Shown here: positions 63,044-64,000 of the stretch, one piece after another | How positions within the stretch are numbered: the first letter of the stretch is position 1 | Layout: every line of letters starts with the position of its first letter | Assembly (NCBI GenBank): GCA_022841915.1 | Contig: JALHQN010000007.1 | Coordinates: forward strand, 62,001 to 126,000 | Reading direction: 5' to 3' | Source of the DNA: Burkholderiales bacterium | GTDB lineage: Bacteria; Pseudomonadota; Gammaproteobacteria; Burkholderiales; WYBJ01 | DNA: 64,000 nucleotides | Notes under the pieces: generated by a model | Database searches by the model: none | What the model was told of the DNA's origin: nothing | The model's input: only the letters and a program-made list of their open reading frames with translations | Made by a program: the position numbers and the translations under genes

Positions 63044-64000
63044 ATGGATCATCTCGACTTGGCGCCGGTGTCCACTGTCGGGGGCAGCGTACAGCTCCCG
63101 GGTTCGAAGAGCATCTCGAATCGAACACTTCTGCTCGCGGCTCTCTCCGAAGGGGAGACGCAGATCGAGGCGTTGCTCGATTCGGACGATACGCGCGTCA
63201 TGGTGGCTGCCTTGGAGCGGCTGGGCGTTTCGTGCCGGCGCGATGTCGAGGCCCGGCGGGCAGTCGTGCAAGGTTGCGGTGGGCGGTTTCAGGTCGGTGA
63301 TGCGGATTTGTTCATGGGCAATGCCGGCACCGCGATCCGCCCGTTGACGGCCGCATTGGCGCTGCGGGGCGGGGACTATCGACTGTCCGGTGTGCCTCGC
63401 ATGCACGAGCGTCCGATCCGCGATCTGGTCGATGCGCTCAGGCAGGTCGGCGCGCGGGTCGAGTATCTCGCGGCGGAGGGCTATCCTCCCTTGCGCATTT
63501 TGCCGGGGCGTATCGCGTTGCCCGAAGCCGTGCGCGTTCGCGGCGATGTTTCGAGCCAATTCCTTACCGCGCTTCTCATGGCACTGCCTTTGGTGGGCGC
63601 GCGCGCCCGCATCGAAGTGATCGGTGAACTGATCTCCAAGCCCTACGTGGAGATCACGCTCAACCTGCTGCAGCGCTTCGGCATCGAGGTGCAGCGCGAG
63701 GGTTGGTCCGCGTTCACCATCGCCGCGGGCAGTCGCTACTGCAGCCCGGGGCGCATCTTCGTCGAAGGAGATGCCTCGTCGGCTTCGTACTTTCTCGCGG
63801 CCGGTGCGATCGGCGGCATCGCCGGCGGGCAGCCCGTGCGGGTGGAGGGGATAGGCAAGGACAGCATCCAGGGCGATGTGCGTTTCGTCGAAGTGCTCGA
63901 GCGCATGGGGGCCACGGTGAGCATGGGCGACAACTGGATCGAGGCGGGGAGTGCCGGACGTACCGCGCCGACGCGCTTGTCGCCGATCGATGCGGATCTC
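63044..64000 (+). CDS. aroA: 3-phosphoshikimate 1-carboxyvinyltransferase (EPSP synthase), 3' truncated by window edge
   Basis: The first 319 codons of the roughly 430 expected are present and open to the window end. The start reads MDHLDLAPV, followed by [17 protein letters not shown] (the class I EPSP synthase motif), then [14 protein letters not shown], where the residue pattern is the glyphosate-sensitive class I form. It follows tyrA by 37 bp, completing the aromatic branch of the operon; cmk and rpsA would be expected next. Confidence 0.96.
   Translation, partial: MDHLDLAPVSTVGGSVQLPGSKSISNRTLLLAALSEGETQIEALLDSDDTRVMVAALERLGVSCRRDVEARRAVVQGCGGRFQVGDADLFMGNAGTAIRPLTAALALRGGDYRLSGVPRMHERPIRDLVDALRQVGARVEYLAAEGYPPLRILPGRIALPEAVRVRGDVSSQFLTALLMALPLVGARARIEVIGELISKPYVEITLNLLQRFGIEVQREGWSAFTIAAGSRYCSPGRIFVEGDASSASYFLAAGAIGGIAGGQPVRVEGIGKDSIQGDVRFVEVLERMGATVSMGDNWIEAGSAGRTAPTRLSPIDADL

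Overview
The window is GC-rich chromosomal DNA of a betaproteobacterium, most likely in or near Burkholderiales. The basis is the gene order gyrA-serC-serA-pheA-hisC-tyrA-aroA, the pairing of ubiG and gph with a TRZ/ATZ-type hydrolase, a periplasmic tricarboxylate-binding (Bug/TctC) protein, a DUF1631 protein, and a tmRNA whose tag reads ANDERYALAA. The genus cannot be named from this sequence.

Layout. 1-4.3 kb: end of a SPOR-domain gene, then a siroheme/sulfite reductase operon (SUMT, DUF934, cysI) divergent from a cysB-type regulator. 4.3-12.1 kb: a very large hybrid histidine kinase overlapping a response regulator/PP2C phosphatase/ATPase, a secreted spermidine-synthase-fold protein and a small monooxygenase. 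12.5-20.3 kb: DUF1631, TctC binding protein, hydroxyacid dehydrogenase, metal-dependent hydrolase, CoA-binding protein and a trypsin-fold protein that has lost its catalytic triad. 20.6-28.1 kb: three tandem HpcH/CitE lyase paralogues, then a DUF3047 / four-domain rhodanese / dienelactone-hydrolase operon, yaeQ and yqaA. 28.3-44.2 kb: a catabolic region with two related LysR regulators, three NMT1/THI5-like binding proteins sharing one ABC ATPase and one permease, and a set of ring-opening and deaminating enzymes (barbiturase/cyanurate-hydrolase family, dihydroorotase-like, COG0402 amidohydrolase), a LOG-type nucleotide phosphoribohydrolase, DUF3830, an SDR, a 2-oxoglutarate/Fe(II)-type oxygenase and a PrpD-like protein. 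It looks like a scavenging pathway for an N-heterocycle; the substrate is unknown.

44.5-49.3 kb: a compact 4.7-kb integrative element in the 3' end of ssrA (tmRNA). It is bounded by a 25-bp direct repeat and encodes only an integrase, a 59-residue excisionase-like protein not in conventional-size ORF lists, one unknown small protein, a TIR-domain protein fused to a DUF4163/DUF3298 (RsiV-like) module, and an HUH rolling-circle Rep. Paired integrase arm-site candidates lie at both ends. The element rebuilt the ssrA 3' end and brought its own terminator, leaving the old ssrA terminator stranded on the far side. This is the most interesting part of the window: a minimal mobile replicon with a putative anti-phage TIR effector as cargo.

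49.7-64 kb: ordinary core genome, with a periplasmic unknown, gph, ubiG, an adenosine/SAH-deaminase-type hydrolase, ompA, gyrA, and the serine/aromatic/histidine cluster, cut off inside aroA. No CRISPR array, rRNA or tRNA was found.
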